Source: Bacteroidales bacterium (GTDB lineage Bacteria > Bacteroidota > Bacteroidia > Bacteroidales > VadinHA17). Taken from it: DNA of 64,000 bases. Below are positions 56,129-64,000 of this stretch, one piece after another (the stretch's first letter is position 1; each line of letters opens with the position of its first letter). The notes under the pieces were generated by a model that did not search any database, was not told the DNA's origin, and saw only the letters and a program-made list of their open reading frames with translations. The position numbers were made by a program, and so were the translations under genes. The stretch spans positions 186,001 to 250,000 of the forward strand of contig JAGNKY010000003.1 of the NCBI GenBank assembly GCA_017999895.1. Direction: 5' to 3'.

Positions 56129-57712
56129 CTACTTTAACTCAAGCATCACAACCGATTTTGAGGGCATTGTCACATTAAGAAGATCGCCTTGCTTCCTGGC
56201 ACCACTAAATTTCTGAATAACAACCGTATTCGGTTTGTCGAATGTGTTTATATCGGTAATTTTAGTCGAGGTAAGTATCTGTCCTGTAACTGTCGACCAC
56301 TTTACCTGGTTCAGGGTTATACTTATGTTTATTGTATTATTCGGGTCAATGTTCACAAGTGTTATGTGGACGATTCCTGTAGAATCTTGTGAGGCCGATG
56401 CATTGAGGGCTGGCAGACTTTGTCCTTCAAGCACATAGTAGGGGCTTTTAAAACTCACAGGTAGCATTTTCGAATCGTGATGAACTTTATACATATCGAA
56501 CACATGATAGGTTGGAGTTAAAATCATTTTAGGACCTTCGGTAAGGATAAGCGCCTGTAGCACATTTACAGTCTGGGCAAGCTGTGCCATCTTAACTCTG
56601 TCGCAATGGTTATTAAAAATATTAAGTGTAGATCCGGCAATTAATGCATCCCTCAAACTGTTCTGCTGGTACAGAAATCTTGGATTTGTGCCTGGTTCAG
56701 GATCGCACCATATACCCCATTCGCCCACCACAAGTGCGATTCTCTTTTGTGGATCATATTTTGTCATTACTGAATCATGTCCTCTAATTAATTGTTCCAT
56801 TCTAAGTGCATTTCTCATTGTTCCGAAATAAGTTGACTCGGTGAAATTTGTTGCCGAAGCCGGGCTGGTCATCTGTTTCTGTGCCTGTCCCTGTCCAAAA
56901 TCTCCTCGTGGCGGATTAGTATAATAGTGAAAATCTATACCCCAAACATTTCCTCTTCCACTGGGTGCTAATCCTGCCATCAGAACATCGGTCCAGTTAT
57001 AGTTACCCGAATTGGCACCGGAAGCTATTTTTCTTACTGCTGTACCCGGATAATTTTTAATGAAAGTTGCATATTGTCTGTACTGTGTAACATAATATTC
57101 GGGTGTCATATTACCGCCGCAACCCCAGTTTTCATTTCCTACACCAAACCAGGTCACACCCCATGGCTTCTCACGGCCATTTTGTTTCCTCAGGTTGGTC
57201 ATCGGACTGATCCCGTCGAAATTCAGGTATTCAATCCATTTCGACATTTCTTCAACAGTGCCGCTTCCAAGATTACCGACAATAAAAGGTTCTGCACCTA
57301 TAAGTTCGCATAGTAGAAGATACTCATGAGTGCCAAAACTATTGTCTTCAGTTACATTTCCCCAATTGGTATTAATCATAGTAGGACGCTGATTTCTCGG
57401 ACCAATACCGTCGCGCCAATGGTATTCATCAGCAAAACAACCGCCCGGCCAGCGAAGATTCGGAATCTTTATCTTTTTCAATGCGTCAACAATGTCGAGC
57501 CGTATGCGATCTTGTTTTGGTACCGGCATGGAAGGATCAACCCAGTAACCATCATAAATACATCGGCCGAGATGTTCTGAAAAATGACCATAGATATGGC
57601 GGCTTATAGTATATTTAGAAGCACCTGCGTCGACAGTCATAGCTACAGATGTTTGACTGAAACTGTTAAGTGAAATAGCAGTCAGAAAAAACAATAAAAG
57701 AATTTTTTTCAT
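56129..57712 (-). CDS. GH51 alpha-L-arabinofuranosidase, secreted
   Basis: 527 residues with a signal peptide (MKKILLLFFLTAISLNSFSQ). GH51 hallmarks: HIYGHFSEHLGRCIYDG near the start of the barrel, acid/base Glu in GVGNENWGCGG (about 195) and nucleophile Glu in VVGEWGIWCDP (about 330). A C-terminal beta domain follows from about 415. It releases terminal arabinofuranosyl units from arabinan or arabinoxylan. First gene of a run with DUF386 and DedA. An AT-rich dyad (57776-57793) sits 64 bases upstream. Confidence 0.94.
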   Translation of the reverse strand: MKKILLLFFLTAISLNSFSQTSVAMTVDAGASKYTISRHIYGHFSEHLGRCIYDGYWVDPSMPVPKQDRIRLDIVDALKKIKIPNLRWPGGCFADEYHWRDGIGPRNQRPTMINTNWGNVTEDNSFGTHEYLLLCELIGAEPFIVGNLGSGTVEEMSKWIEYLNFDGISPMTNLRKQNGREKPWGVTWFGVGNENWGCGGNMTPEYYVTQYRQYATFIKNYPGTAVRKIASGANSGNYNWTDVLMAGLAPSGRGNVWGIDFHYYTNPPRGDFGQGQAQKQMTSPASATNFTESTYFGTMRNALRMEQLIRGHDSVMTKYDPQKRIALVVGEWGIWCDPEPGTNPRFLYQQNSLRDALIAGSTLNIFNNHCDRVKMAQLAQTVNVLQALILTEGPKMILTPTYHVFDMYKVHHDSKMLPVSFKSPYYVLEGQSLPALNASASQDSTGIVHITLVNIDPNNTINISITLNQVKWSTVTGQILTSTKITDINTFDKPNTVVIQKFSGARKQGDLLNVTMPSKSVVMLELK

Positions 57713-57915
57713 GTCATCATAGTTTTATGGTTTATTTTACTTTTAGATTTTTACCTTGAAATATTTCACAATAAAATTAAATAAATATTTAATCTACATT
57801 TTTTTCTGGGGAAAAATTTAATTAATAATTTTCATAATGTAAAAAAAACAAATATCATATTAGTATTTTTATTTTAATCAAAAATAACATCAATATGAAC
57901 AGTTTAAAAATGTCT

Positions 57916-59874
57916 CTATGATACTCTTTTGATTCTTGAATCAACAGGCTGATCGATAATTATAGGCACCTGTTCCTCGATAGTATTTGTTGAATCGAGG
58001 TGAAAAGCTTTTACATCGGGCAAACTTAATTTCCTTACAAAATTATGAATAGTAAGTGTAATATTCTCAAGAGTTGAAAGAGGATTGTCGGTTGGCATCA
58101 CCCTGTCAATAAGCACAAATTTAAAATCGCCTTTAAAATCATGTTTTTTAAGTGATTCGTAACTGCTGTCGAGAGTTATTTCGCCCGATTTGACGAGATC
58201 TTCGACTACTTCTTTGAAGTAAAGATCAATTCGAGGTTCAACTTTGAATCCGATGTTAAAATCAACTCTTATTAGTATTTTTGGTATTATATGAGTTACT
58301 TTATATTCAAACTTTTTGGGGTCGTTCACTATATTTACATGAAGCAGCCAGTATGTGTTTGCCCTTTTAGGTTGCTTCCTGAAAATAGAAAAAATTACTT
58401 TCGATTCAACCTGTTCAGGGTTATTAGCTCTTATAATATAAACAAGGTTTGTTGCAGTTTTCGGAACCGATTCATCTTTGCTTAGATCTTTGAATAAATC
58501 AATATAATCATTAAGATTAGCAAAAGTTATATATCTGTTTTTTATTTTTCGTCCGAAATACCAGCCATACATTATCAAAAGGAAACAAGCAGTTAGCAAT
58601 AATGTAAACCATGCGCCCGTAGATAACTTATAAAGATTTGAAATTAGAAAACTTACTTCAACAGTAAGATATACTGCCAGAAAAATGAAAACAAGTCTGT
58701 GATTTACACCTTTCTGATTCATATAATAGGCGAGCATAAAAGTTGTTATTAACATTGCTATTGATATCGCAAGCCCATAAGCCGACGCCATATTGGTCGA
58801 ATTCTTGAAAAAAATGACAACGAAACTACATGCGATCCATAGGAACCAGTTTACGAACGGAAGATATACATAGTTCCTTTCCATTGTGGGATAAAGAATT
58901 TTTATTTTAGGCCAGAAGTTAAGTGAAATTGCTTCCGACAGCAAATTACATGAACTGTTAATAATAGCCTGACTTGCAACTATAGCGGCAAATATTGAAA
59001 TAATTATCCCTGGGAATAAGAACCATTCGGGCATAATTGAAAAGAATGGATTTATGTCGTTCCCAGGTTTATTGTTTATTATAAGCCATGCTCCCTGTCC
59101 GAAATAGTTGAGCAGAAGCGACAACTTAACAAACACCCATGAAATCTGAATATTTTTTCTGCCACAATTTCCCAGACTGGAATATATGATTTCGGCACCC
59201 GTTGTGCAGAGGAATATTGCACCCAGAATGATAAATGCTCCGGGGTATTTTGTCAGAAACTCATAGGCATATACAGGATTAATTGCTTTCAGAATGTCGG
59301 GGTATTCAATGAGCTGGCTGGCTCCAAGGATTCCAATCATAAGGAACCAGATAACCATTGCATGGCCAAACCATTTTGTAATGTGACTTGCACCAACATG
59401 TTGAATAAAAAAGAGTAGTATGAAAATTATGAGGACAATAAGAATTACGGGGAAACCGGGTCGGATCAGATTCATTCCTTCAACTGCTGCTGAAACCGTA
59501 ATTGAAGGTGTTAATACTCCATCGGCAAGAAGTGCTGATCCTCCTATCATTGTCAGAATGACAATACTCACAGGTTTTTTCTCAATGAGAGCATAAAGCG
59601 CAAAAATTCCACCCTCACCGTTATTGTCTGCCCTTAATGTAATAATAACATATTTAATTGTTGCCTGAAGCGTCAGAGTCCAGAAAACAGCCGATAAACT
59701 CCCGTAAATAAGAAGTTCGTTAAAGTTAGAACTTCCAAAATTAATAACTGCCTTCAGCGTATATAAGGGGCTTGTGCCTATATCGCCAAATACAATACCA
59801 AGAGTTGTAAGTAAGCCTGCTAAAGTGAATTTTTTAATCTTAAAATCTTGTTCCGTGGCATTAATGGATTCCAT
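57916..59874 (-). CDS. kup: Kup-family potassium transporter
   Basis: 652 residues: twelve helices in the first 430 residues then a cytoplasmic domain of about 220. The N-terminal signature LGIVFGDIGTSPLYTLKAVI (about 25-44) is diagnostic, as is DNNGEGGIFALYALIE (about 83-98). It imports K+ with protons. It stands alone; no cyclic-di-AMP riboswitch is evident in the 146 bases upstream. Confidence 0.96.
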   Translation of the reverse strand: MESINATEQDFKIKKFTLAGLLTTLGIVFGDIGTSPLYTLKAVINFGSSNFNELLIYGSLSAVFWTLTLQATIKYVIITLRADNNGEGGIFALYALIEKKPVSIVILTMIGGSALLADGVLTPSITVSAAVEGMNLIRPGFPVILIVLIIFILLFFIQHVGASHITKWFGHAMVIWFLMIGILGASQLIEYPDILKAINPVYAYEFLTKYPGAFIILGAIFLCTTGAEIIYSSLGNCGRKNIQISWVFVKLSLLLNYFGQGAWLIINNKPGNDINPFFSIMPEWFLFPGIIISIFAAIVASQAIINSSCNLLSEAISLNFWPKIKILYPTMERNYVYLPFVNWFLWIACSFVVIFFKNSTNMASAYGLAISIAMLITTFMLAYYMNQKGVNHRLVFIFLAVYLTVEVSFLISNLYKLSTGAWFTLLLTACFLLIMYGWYFGRKIKNRYITFANLNDYIDLFKDLSKDESVPKTATNLVYIIRANNPEQVESKVIFSIFRKQPKRANTYWLLHVNIVNDPKKFEYKVTHIIPKILIRVDFNIGFKVEPRIDLYFKEVVEDLVKSGEITLDSSYESLKKHDFKGDFKFVLIDRVMPTDNPLSTLENITLTIHNFVRKLSLPDVKAFHLDSTNTIEEQVPIIIDQPVDSRIKRVS

Positions 59875-59933
59875 TCCAGCATTTCCTTTAATTGTTCTTT
59901 TAAGACGTGCTAAATTAGTAATTTATTTAATGA

Positions 59934-59941
59934 TAACTTTG
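59934..59941 (+). promoter_or_regulatory. Putative -7 promoter element for the Ni/Co-type membrane protein
   Basis: TAACTTTG on the plus strand, 113 bases before the ATG at 60054. No fitting -33 element. Weak. Confidence 0.3.
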
Positions 59942-60053
59942 AATGCTTTACCCTTACCAATAATCTAAAAAAGGTTTTTAATCATAAAAAATTATTCGGG
60001 ATTGATTTTTAAATTTTATATTGCACAAATTTTTTAACTGTGCTTCGAACACG

Positions 60054-60764
60054 ATGGATAATTCTATAAACTTCCTGGCTGTTACAGCTATTTCTCTGGG
60101 CTTCCTTCATACGCTACTGGGCCCCGATCATTATCTTCCTTTCATTGTTCTAAGTCAAGCCAGGAAATGGAGCATCAAAAAAACAATGTTTATTACATTT
60201 ATATGTGGACTTGGCCATGTAATGAGTTCCGTTATTCTTGGTCTCATAGGTATCTCAGTGGGAATTTCACTTAATCGCCTCGTTTCGGCCGAATCGTTCA
60301 GAGGCAATATTGCAGGCTGGCTTTTTATCGCATTCGGACTGGTTTATATGGTTATAAGTATTCGCAATCTGGCTAAGAAAAAAACTCATACACACAAACA
60401 TTTTCATTCAGTAGGCCAACAGCATGAGCATGTGCATAACCACTATGGTGAACATACTCACATTCACGACGAGGAAGTCATGTCTGCCACCCCATGGATT
60501 TTATTTGTGATATTCGTCTTAGGTCCGTGCGAACCTCTTATACCGGTGGTTATGTACCCTGCCGCTCAAAATAATATATCAGGTATAATATTCGTTGCAC
60601 TGCTTTTTTCAGTAGTCACTATTGCAACTATGATGACAATAGTTCTTCTTTTCAGTCTCGGGCTTGCCAGAATAAATATTAAGCCCATAGAAAAGTACAA
60701 TAATATTATTGCCGGCAGCATTATATTTCTTTCGGGGGTAGCTATACAATTTCTCGGACTTTGA
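60054..60764 (+). CDS. Nickel/cobalt- or TauE-type membrane transporter with His-rich loop
   Basis: 236 residues from the ATG at 60054; the frame extends to a TTG at 60021. About six helices. The first has HTLLGPDHYLP, close to the HxxxxDH motif of NiCoT transporters and the HxxxxxH of RcnA-like exporters. A cytoplasmic loop (about 112-148) holds about 14 histidines in HTHKHFH and HEHVHNHYGEHTHIHD, a likely metal buffer. A second motif, GPCEPLIP, lies in helix 4. Substrate may be Ni, Co or Zn; direction is unclear. Nickel supply would matter for the hydrogenase in this window. It converges on the M1 peptidase gene. Confidence 0.75.
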   Translation: MDNSINFLAVTAISLGFLHTLLGPDHYLPFIVLSQARKWSIKKTMFITFICGLGHVMSSVILGLIGISVGISLNRLVSAESFRGNIAGWLFIAFGLVYMVISIRNLAKKKTHTHKHFHSVGQQHEHVHNHYGEHTHIHDEEVMSATPWILFVIFVLGPCEPLIPVVMYPAAQNNISGIIFVALLFSVVTIATMMTIVLLFSLGLARINIKPIEKYNNIIAGSIIFLSGVAIQFLGL

Positions 60765-60769
60765 CATAT

Positions 60770-62362
60770 TTAATTATTTATTTGTCTGAACAGCAGCCAT
60801 GTTTCGGGATCTGGTATAACCTCTTCGACATTACCTTTAATTGAAAGTAACGTAATTCTATCTTTTATTTTTAATGTTTCCATTTTTTTCTCTTTATCTG
60901 TTTTCAAAAAAAGGTCGAGCGTAAAAGTAAAAAGTGAATCTTGTTTCTGTTCGATAATTATATCGGTAAAGCCTTTTCTGCTTACCTGACGTGTATAAAT
61001 TTTCAGGTCGGGTTGCCCGGCAGTTTCGAGCCACTGCCTGAAAAACTGCCTGAGATTTTTGCCTGAAACTTCCGACATAATTTTTTCGAAGTCAATACTC
61101 AGCGCAACACTATCCCTGAATCTGTCATAGAATAGTCTGATTCCCCTCCAGAAGATTTCGTCTCCGGTCTCCCGCCTGAGCATGTGCAACACCCATGCGC
61201 CTTTCTCGTACGAGTATGGATTCAGCAACGACATAATGTCCGAAACAGTTGTATCAATAACAGGTGAATTATTTTTTTTGTCATATTTTAAAATCACATC
61301 GCGCGCCTGTCTCATGCCTGCTGTTAGCTTATCCATTCCATAATTCTTTTCCATGTATATCAGAGTAAGATAAGTTGCGAATCCCTCGCTCAGCCATAAA
61401 TTGCTCCACTCTTTCTCTGTTACGGAATTTCCGAACCACTGATGTGCCGTTTCATGTACTATAAGGCTTTCGGCTCTCCCTTTACCTGTAACTGAGTTTT
61501 CCGCATAGAATATACACGAAGCATTCTCAAGTCCGCCAAAAATAGTTTTCGACTGCACCCCTGCAAGTTTTTCGAAAGGATATGGACCAATCAGCCTGCT
61601 GAAAAAGTCAACAGCTTTTACTGCAGGCTGATAATCGGCAAAACCTTCCAGCCTGTTTTCCGGATAAACCCATGTCCATACAGGAATATCTCCTGCAAAA
61701 CCTGAAAGCCGGACAGCAAACGGCGATGCACCGAAAGCCATTACCTTAACAGGCAAAGGCACTTCCTCTTTCCAGTGAGTAAGCCTATTACCTGCTTCAA
61801 TATTGCTTTCCTCTATAAGAAAGCCGTTTGCAACAACTTTATAATGCAAAGGCGCAATAATAATAAAATCCACTTTTGCCTTGTCGGAAGGATGATCAAC
61901 AACTGGCAAGTAACATGAAGCTCTGTCGGGCCAGTGATCGGAAAAGAAAGTGCGGCTTCCGAACTTATTCTTCGAAATAATAAGGCCATCGGAAGGAATG
62001 CCGTAATAGTTTATTACAATTTTTGCGACAGAATTTGCCGGTAAAGCTTTATCGGAAGTTACAGTCAGCCGGTTATCAACATGCCGCCATTGAACGGATT
62101 TTTCATCGAGTTTCACTGAAACTATCTTCATTCCCCTACCTGAACTGTCTATATTCCTGAAATCGAACCATATATCGCAGGTTTCCTCGACAATGCGCAA
62201 ATCTATGCCGGCAACGCCATAAATTACATCTGTTGAATCGTTCAGCCGGAGAGTAAATTCATAATGAAGAATATCTGTTTTACCGTCAGGTTTCGTTCCG
62301 AAAGCAGGAAAACAGACAGAAATAATTATTGCAGGAATAACTGAAGAAACAACCTTTCTCAT
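60770..62362 (-). CDS. Secreted M1-family zinc aminopeptidase
   Basis: 530 residues with a signal peptide (about 1-22). Substrate-binding GGLEN lies at 276-280 and the zinc site is HETAH (303-307) with the third ligand E326 in LWLSEGFATY. The N-terminal beta domain (about 30-220) and thermolysin-like domain are complete, but the C-terminal alpha-helical domain of full-length PepN is absent; a short beta segment ends the protein. Likely periplasmic or surface peptidase for nutrient peptides. Confidence 0.93.
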   Translation of the reverse strand: MRKVVSSVIPAIIISVCFPAFGTKPDGKTDILHYEFTLRLNDSTDVIYGVAGIDLRIVEETCDIWFDFRNIDSSGRGMKIVSVKLDEKSVQWRHVDNRLTVTSDKALPANSVAKIVINYYGIPSDGLIISKNKFGSRTFFSDHWPDRASCYLPVVDHPSDKAKVDFIIIAPLHYKVVANGFLIEESNIEAGNRLTHWKEEVPLPVKVMAFGASPFAVRLSGFAGDIPVWTWVYPENRLEGFADYQPAVKAVDFFSRLIGPYPFEKLAGVQSKTIFGGLENASCIFYAENSVTGKGRAESLIVHETAHQWFGNSVTEKEWSNLWLSEGFATYLTLIYMEKNYGMDKLTAGMRQARDVILKYDKKNNSPVIDTTVSDIMSLLNPYSYEKGAWVLHMLRRETGDEIFWRGIRLFYDRFRDSVALSIDFEKIMSEVSGKNLRQFFRQWLETAGQPDLKIYTRQVSRKGFTDIIIEQKQDSLFTFTLDLFLKTDKEKKMETLKIKDRITLLSIKGNVEEVIPDPETWLLFRQINN

Positions 62363-62383
62363 AATATATTAAAACGCCATTGT

Positions 62384-62391
62384 CAAAAATA
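62384..62391 (-). promoter_or_regulatory. Putative -7 promoter element for the M1 peptidase
   Basis: TATTTTTG on the minus strand, 22 bases before the ATG. It lies back to back with the plus-strand element at 62420, as expected for a divergent intergenic region of 125 bases. Confidence 0.45.
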
Positions 62392-62419
62392 GTAAATTTA
62401 ATATGCATGTAATATTTGC

Positions 62420-62427
62420 TAAATTTG
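62420..62427 (+). promoter_or_regulatory. Putative -7 promoter element for DUF4290-murA
   Basis: TAAATTTG on the plus strand, 61 bases before the DUF4290 start codon. No TTTG at the ideal -33 distance. Confidence 0.45.
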
Positions 62428-62487
62428 TATTTTTTCAATTCGTTATGATATTTAATTATTAGCTTTGCTGAAAATAAATAGCCTCGC

Positions 62488-63132
62488 ATGAATTACGATT
62501 ATAATACACAGCGCAAGAGGATGGCTTTGCCAGAGTATGGAAGGAATATTCAGAAAATGGTTGATCATATAAAAACCATCAAAGACAGGGAAGAAAGGAA
62601 CAGAGCTGCCGCCACAGTTATACAGGTTATGGGAAACCTTAATCCACAACTAAGGGAGACGGGCGATTTCAAACATAAGTTATGGGACCATCTTGCCATA
62701 ATTGCCGATTTTGAGCTAGACATTGATTCTCCATTTCCTCCACCAGAAAAATCAAAGTTTATTGAAAAGCCTAACAGGGTACCTTATCCACAAGGCCATA
62801 TCAGATATCTCCATTATGGAAAAATAATTGAATTAATGATAGAAGCTGCGGTAAAAATGGAGGAAGGTGAGGAAAAAAATTATCTCATTTCGCTGATAGC
62901 AAATCAGATGAAGAAGTCTTACCTTACATGGAATCGTCTACAGGTTTCTGACGATGTAATCCTTAGCGACCTCAAATTTCTTTCGGGTGGAAGACTCAAA
63001 ATTCCTGAAGGGATAAAAATATCTGATGCAAAGGAACTTATACCTCAACAAAGAAAAAAACAATCTCAAAAGCAACAAGTCAAAAAACAAAACAAATATT
63101 CTGGAAGAAAGAAAGGAATTAATCGACATTAA
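62488..63132 (+). CDS. DUF4290 family protein
   Basis: 214 residues, cytoplasmic. MNYDYNTQRKRMALPEYGRNIQKMVDHIKTIKDREERNRAAATVIQVMGNLNPQLR is the DUF4290 signature, specific to Bacteroidota. The core is helical to about 175; the last 40 residues are a basic Lys/Gln-rich tail, likely disordered. Its stop shares one base with the murA start (TAATG), so the two are coupled. A role linked to cell-wall synthesis is inferred from this position only. Confidence 0.9.
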   Translation: MNYDYNTQRKRMALPEYGRNIQKMVDHIKTIKDREERNRAAATVIQVMGNLNPQLRETGDFKHKLWDHLAIIADFELDIDSPFPPPEKSKFIEKPNRVPYPQGHIRYLHYGKIIELMIEAAVKMEEGEEKNYLISLIANQMKKSYLTWNRLQVSDDVILSDLKFLSGGRLKIPEGIKISDAKELIPQQRKKQSQKQQVKKQNKYSGRKKGINRH

Positions 63133-64000
63133 TGAGTTCTTTTATAGTTCAGGGAGGAAAGTCGCTCAAGGGCGAAATAACACCTCAAGGAGCAAAAAAT
63201 GAAGCTCTTCAGGTTATATGCGCTACTCTTTTAACATCCAAAAAAGTTACAATTAATAATATTCCTCGGATACTCGATGTGGAAAGTCTCATCGACCTTG
63301 TTGCTTCACTTGGTGTAAAAGTGACTAGAGAACCTTCAAGTACAACCGCAATATTCGAAGCTTCAGAAATTGACCTTCACTATCTCGAGACTGATGATTT
63401 TGTTGAAAAAAGCCGAAAAATAAGAGGATCAATAATGATTGCAGGTCCTCTACTTGCCCGTTATGGACGAGCACTAATACCTAAACCTGGCGGAGACAAA
63501 ATTGGGCGACGCAGACTTGATACACATTTTTCAGGATTTCAGAAACTCGGAGCAAAGTTAGAGTACGATTATTCCGATTCATTTTACAACATTGAAGCCG
63601 ATAACCTTCAGGGTGCCTATATCCATCTGGATGAAGCTTCAGTGACAGGGACTGCCAACATTATTATGGCTGCCGTATTAACAAAAGGTAAAACAACAAT
63701 TTATAATGCCGCCTGCGAACCGTATATCCAGCAGTTATGCAAAATGCTCATTAAAATGGGAGCAAAAATTGAAGGAGTAGGCTCAAATCTGCTATATATT
63801 GAAGGGGTCAAAGAACTTGGAGGATGTTGTCATACAATCTTACCTGATATGATTGAAACCGGTTCGTTTATCGGCATGGCTGCAATGACAGAATCGGAGC
63901 TGAGAATTAAAAATGTGTCGTGGGAAAACCTTGGAATAATACCAAATTCATTCCGCCGACTTGGAATACAACTTGAGAAAAGAGATGATGATATTTTTAT
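63132..64000 (+). CDS. murA: UDP-N-acetylglucosamine 1-carboxyvinyltransferase (partial, 3' end outside window)
   Basis: The first 289 codons are present and the frame is open to the window edge. The N-terminus MSSFIVQGGKSLKGEITPQGAKNEAL has the KN pair of the active site, and DTHFSGFQKLGA and VTGTANIIMAA match the family. The catalytic loop reads PGGDKIGRRR: the position of E. coli Cys115 is Asp (residue 122 here). MurA adds enolpyruvate to UDP-GlcNAc, the first step of peptidoglycan synthesis. Enzymes with Asp at this place are active and resist fosfomycin. Coupled to the DUF4290 gene. Confidence 0.95.
   Translation, partial: MSSFIVQGGKSLKGEITPQGAKNEALQVICATLLTSKKVTINNIPRILDVESLIDLVASLGVKVTREPSSTTAIFEASEIDLHYLETDDFVEKSRKIRGSIMIAGPLLARYGRALIPKPGGDKIGRRRLDTHFSGFQKLGAKLEYDYSDSFYNIEADNLQGAYIHLDEASVTGTANIIMAAVLTKGKTTIYNAACEPYIQQLCKMLIKMGAKIEGVGSNLLYIEGVKELGGCCHTILPDMIETGSFIGMAAMTESELRIKNVSWENLGIIPNSFRRLGIQLEKRDDDIF

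Noticed and set aside
57776..57793. ATTAAATA-AA-TATTTAAT dyad upstream of GH51
   Set aside because: Arms are A/T only and eight bases long, in an AT-rich intergenic region; too likely by chance to list as an operator.

Overview
The window reads as a chromosomal segment of an anaerobic or facultative Bacteroidota bacterium, most like the Bacteroidales/Marinilabiliales side of the phylum. Four things point there. Secreted proteins carry type IX secretion (T9SS) C-terminal sorting domains of both the A type (25-1716) and the B type (49303-50547). Likely promoters fit the Bacteroidota form TTTG-N~20-TAnnTTTG. Few start codons have a Shine-Dalgarno sequence. The str, S10, spc and alpha ribosomal clusters lie in one uninterrupted run with no tuf gene. 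No tRNA, rRNA, CRISPR array or intact mobile element was seen.

Layout. 1-2820: a T9SS carboxypeptidase and ychF. 2821-3761: a 940-base non-coding stretch packed with dispersed palindromic repeats, short hairpins and a tandem octamer. 3762-13805 (minus strand): a 12-gene group 4 membrane-bound [NiFe] hydrogenase cluster. It encodes a complete complex I-like membrane arm (three antiporter-like subunits plus NuoJ-, NuoK-, NuoA- and NuoH-like proteins), the NuoB/C/D/I-like electron-transfer and catalytic subunits, and the endopeptidase that matures the large subunit. It should oxidise reduced ferredoxin, evolve H2 and pump ions, or run in reverse. 14190-21355: hisS, three genes for envelope proteins of unknown function, a hybrid sensor protein with a degenerate ATPase domain, and a UbiD-type decarboxylase.

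21450-21942 holds no convincing gene but has a dense array of stable hairpins. On the minus strand four of them are capped by UNCG tetraloops. The segment is framed by a TAnnTTTG promoter and an 11-bp stem terminator. I read it as a roughly 490-nt structured non-coding RNA that I cannot assign to a family, and it is the most interesting item here.

22014-39920 (minus strand): the ribosomal supercluster rpsL-rpsG-fusA-S10-spc-infA-rpmJ-alpha-rplQ, with a promoter at one end and a 32-bp perfect palindrome terminator at the other. Diverging from it at 40273 is a second EF-G whose G domain has lost the catalytic histidine and other GTPase motifs, like the EF-G2 described in Bacteroides. 42507-49044: a TetR-TolC-adaptor-RND efflux operon ending in a PII-like protein. 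49303-53807: a T9SS type B protein, a PcrA/UvrD helicase and a DUF3052-like protein.

53927-64000: a secreted esterase, a GH51 arabinofuranosidase-DUF386-DedA run, a Kup potassium transporter, a nickel/cobalt-type membrane protein with a His-rich loop, a secreted M1 metallopeptidase, and DUF4290-murA. The murA gene is cut by the window edge. It has Asp in place of the usual active-site Cys, a change known to give intrinsic fosfomycin resistance. All calls were made by eye from sequence; no database search was run.
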